From Pseudeuparius sepicola (lineage: Eukaryota; Arthropoda; Insecta; Coleoptera; Anthribidae), in the NCBI GenBank assembly GCA_963920635.1, contig OY987308.1, positions 21,605,096-21,669,095 of the forward strand: 64,000 nt of DNA, in the 5' to 3' direction. Numbering within the stretch: position 1 is the stretch's first letter; each line of letters starts with the position of its first letter. Position numbers and translations under genes: made by a program. The notes beneath the pieces were generated by a model. It did no database searches. It had not been told where the DNA came from and worked only from the letters and a program-made list of their open reading frames with translations. Shown here one piece after another: positions 1 through 11,286 of this stretch.

Positions 1-464
1 TTGTTATTTTCCTCGAGGGCAATAACGAGTAGTTATTCTATACTAGAGGGTCGTTGCGGAAGTACCTAACAGCTAGTGCAATTTTCCGGTTTCCCAAAGT
101 CATGTCATGTGCTCATTATACGAACAATAACGTTGCGTGGGGCTGTACATACAGCGACTTTCTCTCGTTCGAAGAAAACAACGTGCAACGGCATGTGCAG
201 GCCAATAAGATGCCAATTTGGGAGGCAGTCGTCGAGGAAATGATTCGATTTCAGTTGTGTATGGAAAACTTTATTAGGAAAATGAGATGCTTTCTGACTT
301 CGTGCTTGTAATTTCGGAAAGGCCGCTGCACATCGTTACTTTTATAATGAACGCGTAGTATAACGTGTATAACCTGACAGCCCCCCTATAGTCTATCAGG
401 CAAACTTCAAAATGCCATCTAACATAGTTTGAAGTAAAAGTCATCCTTGTTAGTGTGACTAGTG

Positions 465-1350
465 TTCCTGGATTGGGAGAGGTAGGACAATAATATAGAA
501 AAAATAATTTTTCAAAAGTCACATCAATTTTGTAGATGAAAACTAATATGGGATAGATTCCATGAGCGTAACAAACTTCTGTCCACAGTAATATCTATAC
601 TTATACGACAGATAACGTAACCTTATCTGTGCTTATACTATGTATTAAAGTTGGTCCGTGATACACGCGCGCCATCTATGAGTCTATGAGGTGAGGAATA
701 TACTAAACAAATGGCGGGTTATTTGGAAAGCTCCTTCTCTTCATTTAATTACTATTATTGTTACTAAATCGTATTTGTTAGCAAAATCCACAGTTTAATT
801 ATGAAAAAGTGAAAGTGTAATGAAGGTCACAATTAATCTGTAAGTTTTGTCAAATAATACAACATAAAATTAATGCAAATTTGATAAAATTAATATAATA
901 AATTTGTATATAATAAAATCACAAACAATGTATTCTAATGTAAGTAACCTCTGCTATAAGTTTCTGTCCAATTCCAATAATTTTATCAGCTATTGAAGAT
1001 TGCATGGTCTACGTAAATTACTACTACTTTTTGGATACAATATAAAATACATCGTTTATGGGCGGTTGTGGTTGGGCTCTAGGATTTGGAGTTAATTTTT
1101 AATCTAAAATACCAGATAAAGTATTCTAAAGAACATCTTCTTTCTAGTGTTTTCTGTAATAATAATTCTGCAGAACATTTTGTGATACTGGAGTCATTTG
1201 AAATAATTCCCAGAGCTTTTTCACTTCTTGCTAAACCATATTATTTTCGCTATACCAAGTATTGGTTATTTGTAATAATGGGGCAGCTGCAACTAATGCT
1301 TGAAAACTAATGTGCAATATTTTACATTTTTCTTTTGAATTATTTTAAAG
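465..1350 (+). repeat. Dispersed repeat family F, copy 1
   Basis: This stretch matches 22226-23095 in the same orientation over most of its length, with many substitutions and small indels. Shared landmarks are a block ending GGATTGGGAGAG near the left end, GTCCGTGATACACGCGC, and a right part containing CATTTGAAATAATTCCCAGAG. No TIR, poly-A tail or long open frame is visible. It could be an old non-autonomous transposon or a fragment of a larger element. The short frames inside are not conserved between copies, so I do not call a gene. Confidence 0.7.
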
Positions 1351-1669
1351 TGGAAATGACATTGTTATTCTTTTAGTGTCATATTTTCTTGCTGCTATTT
1401 TTGTCAACTCAAAACTTACACTATTCGATAATGTTTTTCATATTTACGCCTAATAAGTTTTCTTATAGAGGGCAACTAGACCATACACTGTTTCAGTTTC
1501 CTATAAACACTGCGCCCATGATTTCCCATCATTTTTCTTTAATTTTACAAAAATCATAACCTAAATAAAAAAAAACTCCAATTTGACATACAGTTCTATG
1601 GAAATCTAAAATTTTTGCGAGGGCAAATAATCTAGCTATCTCTATAATGCCCAAAAGTGGGGAATAAAG

Positions 1670-1752
1670 ACACTAATGGCTTTACTGTCCCAACTCAACT
1701 GGTAAAGGCGAGTCATTCATTTCATCGTAGGTTCAAATCCCACACGACGCAT
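1670..1752 (+). repeat. tRNA-like sequence, probably a tRNA pseudogene or SINE head
   Basis: GGTTCAAATCC at about 1730-1740 matches the Pol III box B, and CTCAACTGGTAAAGGC about 40 bases upstream resembles box A. The 3' side CCCACACGACGCA looks like a T-arm plus acceptor strand. The T stem has an A:C mismatch, the 5' acceptor does not pair, and no clean anticodon stem can be drawn, so a functional tRNA is unlikely. Confidence 0.3.
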
Positions 1753-2499
1753 TTTCTTTTTTTAATTATCAACAAAAATGCAGATTTTATTGTTTATTAT
1801 GGCAAAATAAATTTAGTAAAGAATAAAAAAATTACAATTTATGTATGTCTTGGAAAATTGTACACTACTACATAAAGAATTGTAGAGACCGCAAAACTAT
1901 CGAATGACGTGTTATTGGTTTCTAACAAAAAAAAAACAAATCTGGCATCACACGTGTCACCTAGAAATGTTTTAAATCAGTTTTCAATTTGTTCATAAAA
2001 AAAATCATAGAAAATAGCACAATATGTTCGAATAATAAACCCGACCTATTCCATTCGTGATCCTGCATCGATTTATCCATTAACCCAGAAAAGTTCACCC
2101 CGATCTCCTTTTTTTTAGATTCCAATTTACCGGGTGTACGGTATATTGAAAAAGAATTCCCGAGACGTAGCCGCGTTGTAAAAGGCGGCTAAGATTTTAT
2201 CATTTTGTTGTAAATACAAACGTAAAATCGCAAACGGCGCCACATAAAATATGCGATTCCTGTTGATGGCTTCCGAACGAAACGGAGGGGGCAAAAGGAC
2301 GGAGGAGAAATCGGAAATTCCGCCCAATTGGCTATTACTGCACCGAATTGCCCTTTCGGTGGAATTAGACGAGATCAAAAGCGAGACGTTTCGCAAAGCG
2401 CTGAAAAATGAACGGGAAGCCGAATTGATTCCATTTCCCATGATTATTTCTACTGTATACTACAGTATATTATATGCGAGTAGAGTACTATTTCCCCAC

Positions 2500-3235
2500 G
2501 ACTATTACACATTTTCGAGATCGGTCCCAATGCAATCTTGAGGCTGAATTTTAAACCAGCTCCACCCAACCGATTGGGCTGAAATTTTGCACACACTTTT
2601 GGGGCTGATGGTGACAATACAATCTAGTGTACTCCATATTGTAATGTGTTCAAAATGGCCGCCGCTCCAAGATGGCGGATTACTTTTTTTCTTTACAACC
2701 CCCTTGACATGGGTATGAAATAAAAGGGTTTGAAGAGCAGAATAATAATCAAACACCTTGAACAGCCAGTGGCGGAGAAGTGAGTAAGTAATTAGTATTA
2801 GAAAAAAAAATGAATCACCTTGTATAGTTATAAAATGTATTGATGACACATACGAAAAATTGCCAAGAAGACATTTTTGTTCACAATTAAAATCTACATA
2901 AAAATATTAATTTTATTACTATATAAGGTAATAATTTTTTTAAACAATATTGTACTAATTACGCACTTCTACGCCACAAGGTGTTTTATATTAACAGGTT
3001 TTATGCTAACCCATGCTGTTATAACGTGTACCAAATATGACTTAAATATCTCAACTAGTTTGGTAAATGTTCAATAAAGTCTACATATTTTTTAAAACTT
3101 TTACACCCTGTAACTTTTTTTATAAGGCCTTAAAAAGGATACAGTTTATACGACAAAGTGGGGTTATTTTTTGAAGATCTATCACCTGTCACAGTTTGGC
3201 CCCTTAAAACTAAACGACCCTGTATAGTTTTTCGT
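2500..3235. repeat. Fragment of the foldback element seen complete at 36415-37551
   Basis: The segment from about 2755 to 3230 matches one arm of the element nested in the FBXL6 gene. Shared blocks include AGCCAGTGGCG, CAATTTTTCGTATGTGTC-type sequence, AACAGGTTTTATGCTAACCC, and an end reading CACCCTGTAACTTTTTTATAAGG. The left 250 bases (2500-2750) are not matched elsewhere in the window. The small frames within are not conserved. Confidence 0.55.
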
Positions 3236-3258
3236 TGCATTCATTGAATTGACAAGTA

Positions 3259-4062
3259 GATGGCAGGAGTGTAGAGAGAGAGAAACTGGCAGCCAAACTT
3301 AAGTAAGTGAAATAGTAAATAAATCAGTTGATTCCGGCAAAAACCACATAACACAAAATAGGTAAAACATCAAACTGTTTGTACTAACTTTCCTTCTGTC
3401 CCAATAATTATTATATTTATATTTGATTTGAGTTCGTGTCGTGGTAGTTTTGTATAAAACGGCGTTGAGTTTTCTTAGTTGGTGTTTGGTTTAATATTTT
3501 TATCAGAGAGAAAATGTAATTAAGCTATGTGGCTATATTCTCTCTGTTGTAGTTGTAGATTACAAAAAAGATGGTCAACTCCTGTTGTGTATTTGGATGT
3601 ACCAAACGGGACGGAAAGAATAAGAATAGTGGGGATTCTTTTCATTCCTAAGTCTTATTATTAAACATGTAAAGTTTTAAAAATCATTGCTAATAACTTT
3701 GCAGATTTCCAAGAGATAAGGTGATATTAGAGACAAGTGGATTGCAGCAATAAAAAGGAAATTTTTTTTACTGTTTACAAGTATTTACTTGCATTTATAG
3801 TCAACATTTTATTGAGTGCGATTTCATAGAGAATTTTCCAAGTCATCTTATGATAGAAACTCTATCAAGGGAAAAACTCGCAAAATATTGTGCTAATGAA
3901 CCTTCGTAGTCAAAAATGGAAATTGAGGTTCTGGTCCCTTCAATAAAAGCTACATCCTTTGCCTGAATCAGCTGATTCGTTCATTACCCGTCCTTGTCTT
4001 ACTTATTGCCATTTGAAACCTATCTCTCTCTAGAGTTGGCTGCCCCAAACAACAATGAAAAT
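3259..4062. mobile_element. TIR-bounded element enclosing a THAP-domain remnant
   Basis: The ends form imperfect inverted repeats of about 75 bp. The left has GTAGAGAGAGAG and, further in, AAATCAGTTGATTCCGGCAAA. The right, read in reverse complement, has CTAGAGAGAGAT and GAATCAGCTGATTCAGGCAAA at matching distances. A decayed THAP zinc-finger reading frame lies between them. THAP domains are the DNA-binding part of P-element-type transposases but also occur in host genes. No catalytic domain is present, so this is at best an internally deleted derivative. Exact ends and target duplication were not resolved. Confidence 0.45.
3571..3905 (+). pseudogene. Decayed THAP-type zinc-finger coding sequence (two exons)
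   Basis: From ATG 3571 the frame reads MVNSCCVFGCTKRDGKNKN, then GDSFHS and a stop. This is the start of a THAP domain: the Cys pair, GC, and the FHS motif before FP. The donor after FHS is damaged (CTAAGT instead of GTAAGT). After an acceptor TTTGCAG near 3704 come FPRDK and, in another frame, RDKWIAAIKR, the THAP Trp-containing helix. HFIECDF follows, with the CxxH cysteine apparently lost. At least one frameshift, a lost donor and a changed zinc ligand mean it cannot make a full domain. Confidence 0.65.
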
Positions 4063-4995
4063 CATACCTGTGCGACTTCCATAGTACTTATCAATTCGAT
4101 GGTTGCATTGCTTAAATCTTCAAGCAAGTATTGTTACAGTAGGGTCTACTGTGGTATTATCTTTTAGTTAGGAAAGTGGTTTAATTCCCTTCCAGACAAA
4201 CACAAAATTCTACAGGGAACTGATGAAGAAATCTGTTTCAAAAATCACTTCCCTTTAACGTTTTATGTTTCTTGTATGTGTAGCATACGCTTTTTAGAGT
4301 AAGGTTAATGATTAATCCAGCGATCCAAAAATGTATTGTTTCGTTACGATTTTGGGGCAATATTAGCTATTAAATTATCGCCTTTAACTTTTCATGTATT
4401 TTTTTGTACGCTTAATGCGAAAATATCCTTAGCCTCATAACATATTCCGCATAGCCAAACACCATACATCATTCTCCTGTATACGAGCCGTGTCGCTCCG
4501 ATATATTTCGGGGCCAGAATATTTAACTCTCTGCTCGAGCTTTTTGTGTCCGGATAAGAAAGTTTAATGATTATTTTAAGTGGCTGAATAATTGAGCCGT
4601 CAAAACCAAACACGAACGGCAGGTTGATACGGCGGAATTTTTGGGCGAAAAATATTTACGCTAATGTAAGATTGTAGCTGGAATTTTAGATATTTTACAG
4701 AGATATTTCAACTTGCCTCACGCTGCTCATCTGTGCAAGAGTTACCGCTGGCATATTTCCTTGAAAGATTCAGTTTCTGCATGTCTCTCTCCTGTATTCT
4801 GTATTATATTATCGGCATTGAAGCATATTATATTATACACGACTAATCAAATATTGAGTTACAAGCTGTACATTGCCTCATAAGCTCGCATACAAACACA
4901 GACGGTTAGGGTCCTTAAGAAGGTTTGCACCACCCCTGAAGTTTGAAACGGGAATTTTTTTCTTCAGAACCGCTAGCCAACGAAACTATTTGTTC

Positions 4996-5452
4996 TTGAA
5001 ATCGGCAGTGAAGTGTCTCAAAGTCGTCATTAAAAGCTCAGAAATCGGCACTGAAGTAGCCCATTATTGTACGATTTTTTCAATAAGCAGGCCTTGACTA
5101 GATGTAAACATCAAACGTCAGACGCGGAGCCATCGCCCGTTAATAGAGACCAAATATTCAAAACCCGGCCAATGAAGGCCCATTTAACTTTTCGTACACA
5201 TTGCGAAATTGTTACTTATATAGCAGCGCAAGCTTTCAGTATAAATATTTTAGTAGGTTTTAATATAAATCTATTTTTCATGGAGCCTGCACGACAGGCA
5301 GCAGTTTGGAGTTTCTGTTGGGAAGCGCCGTGCCTCGTCATACTTGACTTGGGTAGAGCGATCGTTAAAGTCAAGCAACGCCGCGCGTAGTCGGTTCGTG
5401 GCCGGGTGATCCCTTATTATTATTTTCTTGCCTAATAAAACATTTTTTTTCC
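4996..5452 (+). repeat. Dispersed repeat family B, copy 1
   Basis: It is shared with 19926-20318, 44457-44892 and, reversed, 41776-42840. Landmarks are CGGCAGTGAAGTGTCTCA at the left, GACGCGGAGCCATCGCCCGT in the middle, AGTTTGGAGTTTCTGTTGG, and a right end with AATAAAACA followed by a T-rich run. A short peptide, AVWSFCWEAPCLV, is readable in all copies, but they differ by indels and stops around it. The polyadenylation-like AATAAA near the right end could fit a retroposed 3' end. No TIR is seen. Confidence 0.75.
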
Positions 5453-5464
5453 GATTAATTTTTT

Positions 5465-6132
5465 AAAAAGTAGTCGACTACTAATTACATGATAATCTAA
5501 CTATCGGGCCTAAACAGTAGTTTAACTACTAACTACTTAGTAGTTAGTCGTCAAAAAAGTAAATAATTTTTTAACTACTTTGAAAAAAAAAGTAAGTTTA
5601 TTGGCTACTGACTATTAATAAAAAAACAAAAAAAAACAAGAAATAAATTAACCTAACCACTACATTTTTGGTATAGTGATGAATACAGCGATATACAGGG
5701 TGTCCCGAAATTAGCCTGCCATAATTTACCAGCGCATTTTGCGACCCCCCAAAAAAGAAAAAAGTTCCTATAAACATGGTCTCAAAAATCGATAGCCCCC
5801 GAAATACACAGTTTCGCAAACGTTTTTTTCTAAATATTCTCAGAACGAGCAAAGATAAAATTCGGAAATGTGATATGTGATATACATGTGAGATTTGACA
5901 TTCACGCAGGTCGAGATAGTTTGACATTCTTCATCAACGGCGTCCCAAATGGGGGGGTCAAGGGGTTAAAAATAGCCTAAATTTTTTTGTTTGCCTTTTT
6001 CATGTCTTCTTCTCCCAGGTATATCACATACCAAATCTCAGACTTTCACCTTTCGCCTTTAAGTTAGGTAGCTAAGTAGATTACTGGAAAGTAGTTAGAT
6101 TAACAAAAAGTAGTTAGATTACTTTAAGTGGG
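5465..6132. mobile_element. AGTAGTTA-rich hAT-like element remnant
   Basis: The flanks of this block (5465-5620 and 6060-6130) are packed with direct and inverted AGTAGTTA/TAACTACT units, for example AGTAGTTAACTACT-like runs and AAAGTAGTTAGATTACTTT. Such subterminal repeat clusters are typical of some non-autonomous hAT elements in insects. The middle contains a separate end, TACAGGGTGTCCCG, near 5694, belonging to the ACAGGGTG class seen throughout the window. No transposase sequence is visible. Confidence 0.35.
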
Positions 6133-6460
6133 GGTTGCCGACAGCGAAAGTGACGTTATATTTCGTATTTTTTTAAGTTGTATAGCATAAAATCTAATAA
6201 CATTTTACCTGGCAAAAATTTGGTACAAACATCTCTGTCTTCATTTTAATCATAAGATCTTACAAGCAGTGTTTTGTTTTATAGATTATGAAAACCTTGG
6301 GAAAAATAATAATTCCTGTGCATATGCTTTTAAGATCTTATGATTAAAATGAAGACAGAGATGTTTGTACTAAATTTTTGCCAGGTAAAATGTTATTAGA
6401 TTTTATGCTATACAACTTAAAAAAATACGAAATCTAACGTCACTTTCGCTGTCGGCAACC
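6133..6460. mobile_element. Foldback MITE with ~135-bp near-perfect arms
   Basis: The left arm (6133-6267) starts GGTTGCCGACAGCGAAAG and the right arm (6326-6460) is its reverse complement with only a few mismatches, around a ~60-bp spacer. TTAAG lies next to both ends, compatible with a TTAA or TTAAG target duplication, although four extra bases (TGGG) intervene on the left. It sits inside the hAT-like AGTAGTTA region, so it is the younger insertion. The high arm identity suggests recent activity. Confidence 0.8.
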
Positions 6461-6968
6461 TTAAGTAGTTTTTAGGTGGTAATTGACAATATCTTTGAGA
6501 AAGCAGGAATATTATTTATTCTCCGAAAGCTCAGACAAAGTTATTTTTTGAGATAAGTGGATCATTCTGTATAAAATACATATGCGCGTAAAATAAAAAC
6601 AAGGTTCAGTGTATTAATTATTTAACAATTACTTATAGAAAGTAACAAATAGTGAAAAGGTCCAACCCTCTTAAAACGAATTATGACAGAAGGAGCAGGG
6701 GAACGGTGGTTATCGTCGTGGGGGGAGGGATAATTCATAAATCAAGCAGCCCTTGGCGGCAATTAGATCCGGAGGTTATTATTCCGTAGTACGGGCCCCG
6801 ATTTCGCAGCACACACGGGGCGTCACAAGCTTTGAATAAAGAATCAAAGGAGACAAAGCTCTATTATAGGCATTATAAAATACGTCTCGAGTAGTAGACA
6901 GAATAATTTGATATCGGACACGGTGATAGGTGTCAGTATGTGGTACTTAGATACTTTTTCGAGTTATT

Positions 6969-7040
6969 ATGCTTAGCTGTGCTGCCTGTGGCACTTCCCT
7001 GACCGCCAAAACTAAAATGTTTGATGATAATAATCCATCG
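6969..7040 (+). other. Exon-like block with Cys-x2-Cys motif inside MITE family A
   Basis: Starting at an ATG, 24 codons read MLSCAACGTSLTAKTKMFDD and on to a GTAAGTAATT splice donor. The other family-A copies at 17715 (+) and about 12470-12410 (-) keep the same arrangement but with changes: one has a TAG before the donor, and both have an altered first Cys region. The Cys-x2-Cys followed by MFDD resembles the start of a ZAD zinc-finger-associated domain, but this is too short to prove. I infer that the MITE derives from an element, or captured a host first exon, with this sequence. Confidence 0.4.
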
Positions 7041-7316
7041 GTAAGTAATTTTGTAATTTAAATTAACTTCTGAGCCTATGCACCAAAGTGGCATAGGCGT
7101 TTGTGTAGGTAGCTACTTCTTCATTATTGGATTCCTAAACTTAAAGACATAAACGTGCCTTATAACTTTTTGGCTGTATTGGCTGGGTGCCCAAGGTATA
7201 CAACCTCCCCCTCCAAAAATGTTATTTTAAAAAACATTTTTTATTGTAAATATTTATTATAAATATTAAATAAAAGTACATAAAATAAAGGTATTTCTAT
7301 AAGAAACGCCTCGTTT

Positions 7317-7440
7317 TAAAATTCAGCGGACTCATCCCGATGAATCAGCTGGATATCTGTATTTTACTTCCTCCAAAGGGAAACAAATGAAAGGGAGATA
7401 TCAGCTGATCCATCCGGATGAGAGTCCGCTGAATTTTAAG
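7317..7440. repeat. Imperfect palindrome (~50-bp arms)
   Basis: AAAATTCAGCGGACTC on the left pairs with GAGTCCGCTGAATTTT on the right. The inner part, CGATGAATCAGCTGGATATC, pairs imperfectly with GATATCAGCTGATCCATCCG. The loop is purine-rich and about 30 bases. It is probably a small MITE or hairpin inside the insertion that interrupts family A. Confidence 0.7.
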
Positions 7441-7679
7441 ATGCGGTCTTTAAACAAAAACAAAAAAAAACTATAGTTACCTAATTTTGGGTAAATAACG
7501 CAAAAGTGCTTAGTCTTATGGGCGATTTTTTTATAAATTCATCCAGGAATTATGATGTCTGCTAATTCTTTATAAATATTTAAAAGCATAATATCACTCA
7601 GCCTTTTCTGACTCATTGTTGATCTTAAATATGATTGTCACCATGTCACCTTTGCTTGAGCTTCGAGGGGAAAATCATT

Positions 7680-8340
7680 GGCAAAATTTGTACACTAAAA
7701 TGCCAAAAATGCAAAAAAATACAAAAAATTCCAGATTTAGCTTAAGAAATTAAAAAAAAAACAGAAACTGGCAAAATTTGTACACTAAAATGTCAAAAAA
7801 TTCCAAGAAAATACCAAAAATTCCAAGAAAATGCCAAATAATTCCAAGAAAATGCAAAAAAATACCAAAAATTCCCAGAAAATGCCAAAAATGCCAAACA
7901 ATTCCTTAAAATACCAAAAAAATACCAAAAATTCCACGCGCGTATACACTAAAATTCGTCAATGATTTCCCCCTCGCGGACTGCACAGTCCAGCCTTGTA
8001 ACTTCCCGACAGTGCATGCGCATACGCATTGTTTAGAAAATACGAACAATTCCAAGAAAATGCCAAAAGTTCCAAGAAAATGCCAAAAAATTCCAAGAAA
8101 ATGCTAAAAAAATCCAAGAAAATACCAAAAAATTCCAGGCGCGTGTACACTAAACTTCCTCAGTGATTTCCCCCTCGCGGACTGCTAAGTCCAGCCTTGT
8201 AACTTCCCGACAGTGCATGCGCATGGGCATTGTTTAGGAAATACTAAAAAATTCCAAGAAAATGCCAAAAAAATCCAGAAAATACCAAAAAATGCCAAAA
8301 ATTCCAGGCGCGTGTACACTAAAATTCCTCAGTGATTTCC
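7680..8340. repeat. Compound tandem repeat: AATTCCAAGAAAATGCCAAA units and ~170-200 bp blocks
   Basis: A degenerate ~21-bp unit (AATTCCAAGAAAATGCCAAAA) is repeated many times. It alternates with a longer unit containing GGCGCGTGTACACTAAAATT and CCCCCTCGCGGACTGC followed by CGACAGTGCATGCGCAT. The long unit starts near 7937, 8139 and 8307 (the last is truncated), giving spacings of ~200 and ~170 bp. No coding signal is seen. It behaves as a small satellite rather than a CRISPR array, because the spacers are themselves repeats. Confidence 0.75.
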
Positions 8341-9439
8341 CCCTCGTTGAGCTTCCAACAACTGGCCAAACTTTTGGCCGGGTGCTCCGCACCCAGCCAA
8401 ATTTTTGGCCGGGTGCTCGAGCCCCGGAGCACCCGCGGGTCGGCGCCTATGATTGTAGGTAATTTCAGGAAAAATGAGGATTTCTGCCTCGATTAGTTTG
8501 TCGAAACAACTCAAAGGTGCGCGCCACTGTAAAAACCCAAACGGCGTCCCGCCATATGCAGAGACTGTCCCGGTCCAGCGTTAAGCTCAAATTTGCTCCT
8601 TCCTGGGGTTCTCTATTCAAAGGTCACAACACTAAAACAAACTTTGGCATTTCGTCGTCAAATGGGACCACGTTACTATCGTGTCGTTTCGGAAGAGAAC
8701 ACCCCTGGTCTAGTCCCCATTGATATATGGGCGTGAGCCCCCCCGAATTCGACAGTGTAGGATATTAATCAGTTGGGGTAATTCTCGAAAATTGTCGTCC
8801 CATTTGGAATGCGCTCCCGGGCTGTGCATTTATCACTCGGTTCGAACGGGCGGACATTGACGTGTCTCTGAGGGGCCGGGAAATATATCGCGGCGTCTTA
8901 TTTTTGTCTAGAGGTAGACGGTAACGACGCAGGAGCTAAGAGGAAACTTTTCCCCCTACCTCTGGCCAATCAGGATAGATATTTGGCCTTGAAATGTGTA
9001 ATTGGGCGGAATTCCACGTGCTATTCAAATTATGTTTTCCATTGTTCGAAGGGGGCAGTAATTTTTTTATAAAGCGCACTTTGTCAATGAAACTTTGTGG
9101 ACCACCCTGAAAAATGCCTCGTGTTTGCGACAGTCGCCGGACGTCGGGCAACGCAGCTTTATCGGTGGTTTTATCCCGTTGCGTCGCATTTGACCACAGA
9201 GCGAGATCAAAGTCTAGAGAATACTATAAGTCCGCTCACTCGGCCTGTGTAAACAAATATTTCCCCCCTGTCCGATCCCGTTCCCTTCGCCTATTAGCCC
9301 TCGATCGATATCCCGCTGAGCGGGCGATTCCGAGCGTCACTTTGTTACACAGTGTCTCTCGGAACGGTGTGCTTCGTATTGTACCGGGTGAGCGTAAATT
9401 ATATCCAATACTGTTGCCAATTTTGAGTAGTGATGGTTT

Positions 9440-9965
9440 GTCGCGGTTCTTATTGCAGTATTGCAGTGCGGATATGGCTGTAAAAGCAATTCAAAAGACG
9501 GTGTATCCTTTTTCGAATTCCTAAAGACCCTGAAAGGTAAGATTTAGTTTGACTTATAATTAAGAAAAATGTCTTAATCAATTATTTCTATATTCATCGG
9601 AATATTATTATATTATTAGGTACATAATACTCGTATTATGCATATTATTATATGTATATGTCGAATAATATAAAGCCAACATGTCACAGGTGTGTTTCTT
9701 TCTTTGTTGTAAATAAAAAAATGATAATTGCAGATGTCAGCAATAGAAGAAGAAGTCAAAGACCATAAATTTGCGAATATTCAATGACGTCAGAACCTAT
9801 TTGACGTCATTGCGAATATTGCACCTGAAGAGGCACATAAACGTCTAAAAATTTGTAAGGCACATTTTGATCATTCATTCACATTCACTGACAAAGTTTA
9901 TTACCAACTGCTGTTCCATTAAGATTATTACCAGAAGCTTATGGTTAGAGGCATATTAGTATGCG
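9440..9965 (+). pseudogene. Second decayed THAP-domain coding sequence (two exons)
   Basis: Around 9470-9535, shifting frame twice, one reads a Cys-containing start, GCKSNSKDGVSFF and then FRIPKDPER ending at a GTAAG donor. This is the usual first exon of a THAP domain. After an acceptor at about 9733 come a poorly conserved stretch, then KICKAHFDHSFTF (the CxxH zinc ligands) and TAVPLRLLPEAYG (the AVP box of THAP domains). Frameshifts in both exons make it non-functional. It is not a close copy of the remnant at 3571, so the two decayed independently or come from different family members. Confidence 0.6.
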
Positions 9966-10660
9966 TAATCTGGCAGGCAGAGACAAGTCAACAATATTTT
10001 GTGAACTAAAAGCCTATGAGGCAGGACCATTTGGCAGTTTGACAGTGCCTTCACGAGAATTTAGTGAATCAATTTAAAAAATATTTTCTTATCAAAATTT
10101 AATGACTTCGTATCAGGATGGCTTAGGTTCTAACCTGCTAAAGGAATTCCGATCAGTAAAATACACATATATCCGTGTGCAAATTTTCCCCACGACTATT
10201 TGGTTTCATTATATACGCGAGTTCGTATTTACTACATACTTAAATTTGCGAATAGGGAAATAACAACACAAACACAAAATAAATCAAATCCAAAACTTAC
10301 AATTTTGCAAAACTTGTAAACTACCTAAATAATTTTGTTTGCTCCTAGGTACACACTTATGTATATTTTTACGTACTCTATGTTTAGTTAGGTATATCTT
10401 GCGTTATTTAAACAGAAAAAGTAAAATACCTGCATTTTTATTATACATATTATGCTCCTTATTTTTCTGCTATACCTATTACTCTTATTGCGCACAACGG
10501 AAAGTCAGTATAGAGGTGTCCCCGTATAACTTGGTGCAACCAGCCTTACGGTGATTTGGATAGTCCAACGGCATAACGGAGTGGCGAGCTGACATTAATT
10601 TACGACAGGTCGCAAAAAATCGGCAGCTTTTCGACGACTTCAAAAGATTGATCGGACTTA

Positions 10661-11286
10661 TAGACCGGGAGATAGTGACAGATTTTTGGACGTGATTTTA
10701 CTCAGTATGCCTTGCAAAGGGCATTATGTGGCACATATTCTCACAATAATAAGGTATGAATCAGAGAGTCATCCTGGGTTCTTCATGTGAAAAACGGGGT
10801 TTTCAATTATTCGAAAAATATGCGTTTTGTTTAAATCGAATGTTATTTAATCATTTAAACGAGTTATTCGATGTAAAGTGTACTTGGACATGCGCAAACG
10901 GTATGCCATCTTTTCTTCAGCAGTTTCATAACAAGAACTTGCATACTTCTCATTGGCAGCCTGTTCAGAAACGTGCAAAAATTAATTATTAAAATACAAG
11001 ATCACGTGGCAATAATAGCCCTTTGGACCCACCCTAATGGTATGCCTATGGTTTTCCGAGGAATTTTCTATTTTGAACTTCATTATAAAACACATGGCAG
11101 CCTGTATAAAATCATATCAAAACGCATATTTTTCGAATAATTGAAAACTCAGTTTTTCACATGAAGAACCCAGGATGACTCACTGATTCATACCATATTA
11201 TTGTGAGAATATGTGCCACATAATGCCCTTTGCAAGGCATACTGAGTAAAATCACGTCCAAAAATCTGTCACTATCTCCCGGTCTA
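10661..11286. mobile_element. Foldback element family E with ~168-bp arms
   Basis: The left arm (10661-10828) begins TAGACCGGGAGATAGTGACA. The right arm (11119-11286) is its near-perfect reverse complement ending in GGTCTA. The ~290-bp spacer has no TE coding motif. Nearly the same end sequence recurs at 44893-44990, so this is a dispersed family. Confidence 0.8.

Larger units (their letters stand above)
6831..8623 (+). mobile_element. MITE family A, copy 1, interrupted by ~1.25 kb of other repeats
   Basis: The left end TTTGAATAAAGAATC and right end (GGGGTTCTCTATTCAAAG) are inverted repeats shared with 17619-18054 and 40312-40709. The core matches those copies: TGGCATAGGCGTTTGTGTAGG, then ATTCCTAAACTTAAAG and, at the right, GAGGATTTCTGCCTCGATTAG. 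Relative to the 400-440 bp copies, about 1.25 kb (roughly 7195-8452) is inserted, holding the palindrome at 7317-7440 and the short-repeat block at 7680-8340. An exon-like block lies at 6969-7040. Confidence 0.75.

Noticed and set aside
1657..1875. Functional tRNA gene
   Set aside because: Box A and box B are present but the acceptor and anticodon stems do not form.
7680..8340. Possible CRISPR-like array
   Set aside because: The spacers are themselves repeats, the units are degenerate, and the genome is eukaryotic.
9114..9524. 136-codon ORF as an intact gene
   Set aside because: Its frame conflicts with the THAP-like frame at its 3' end and has no domain of its own.
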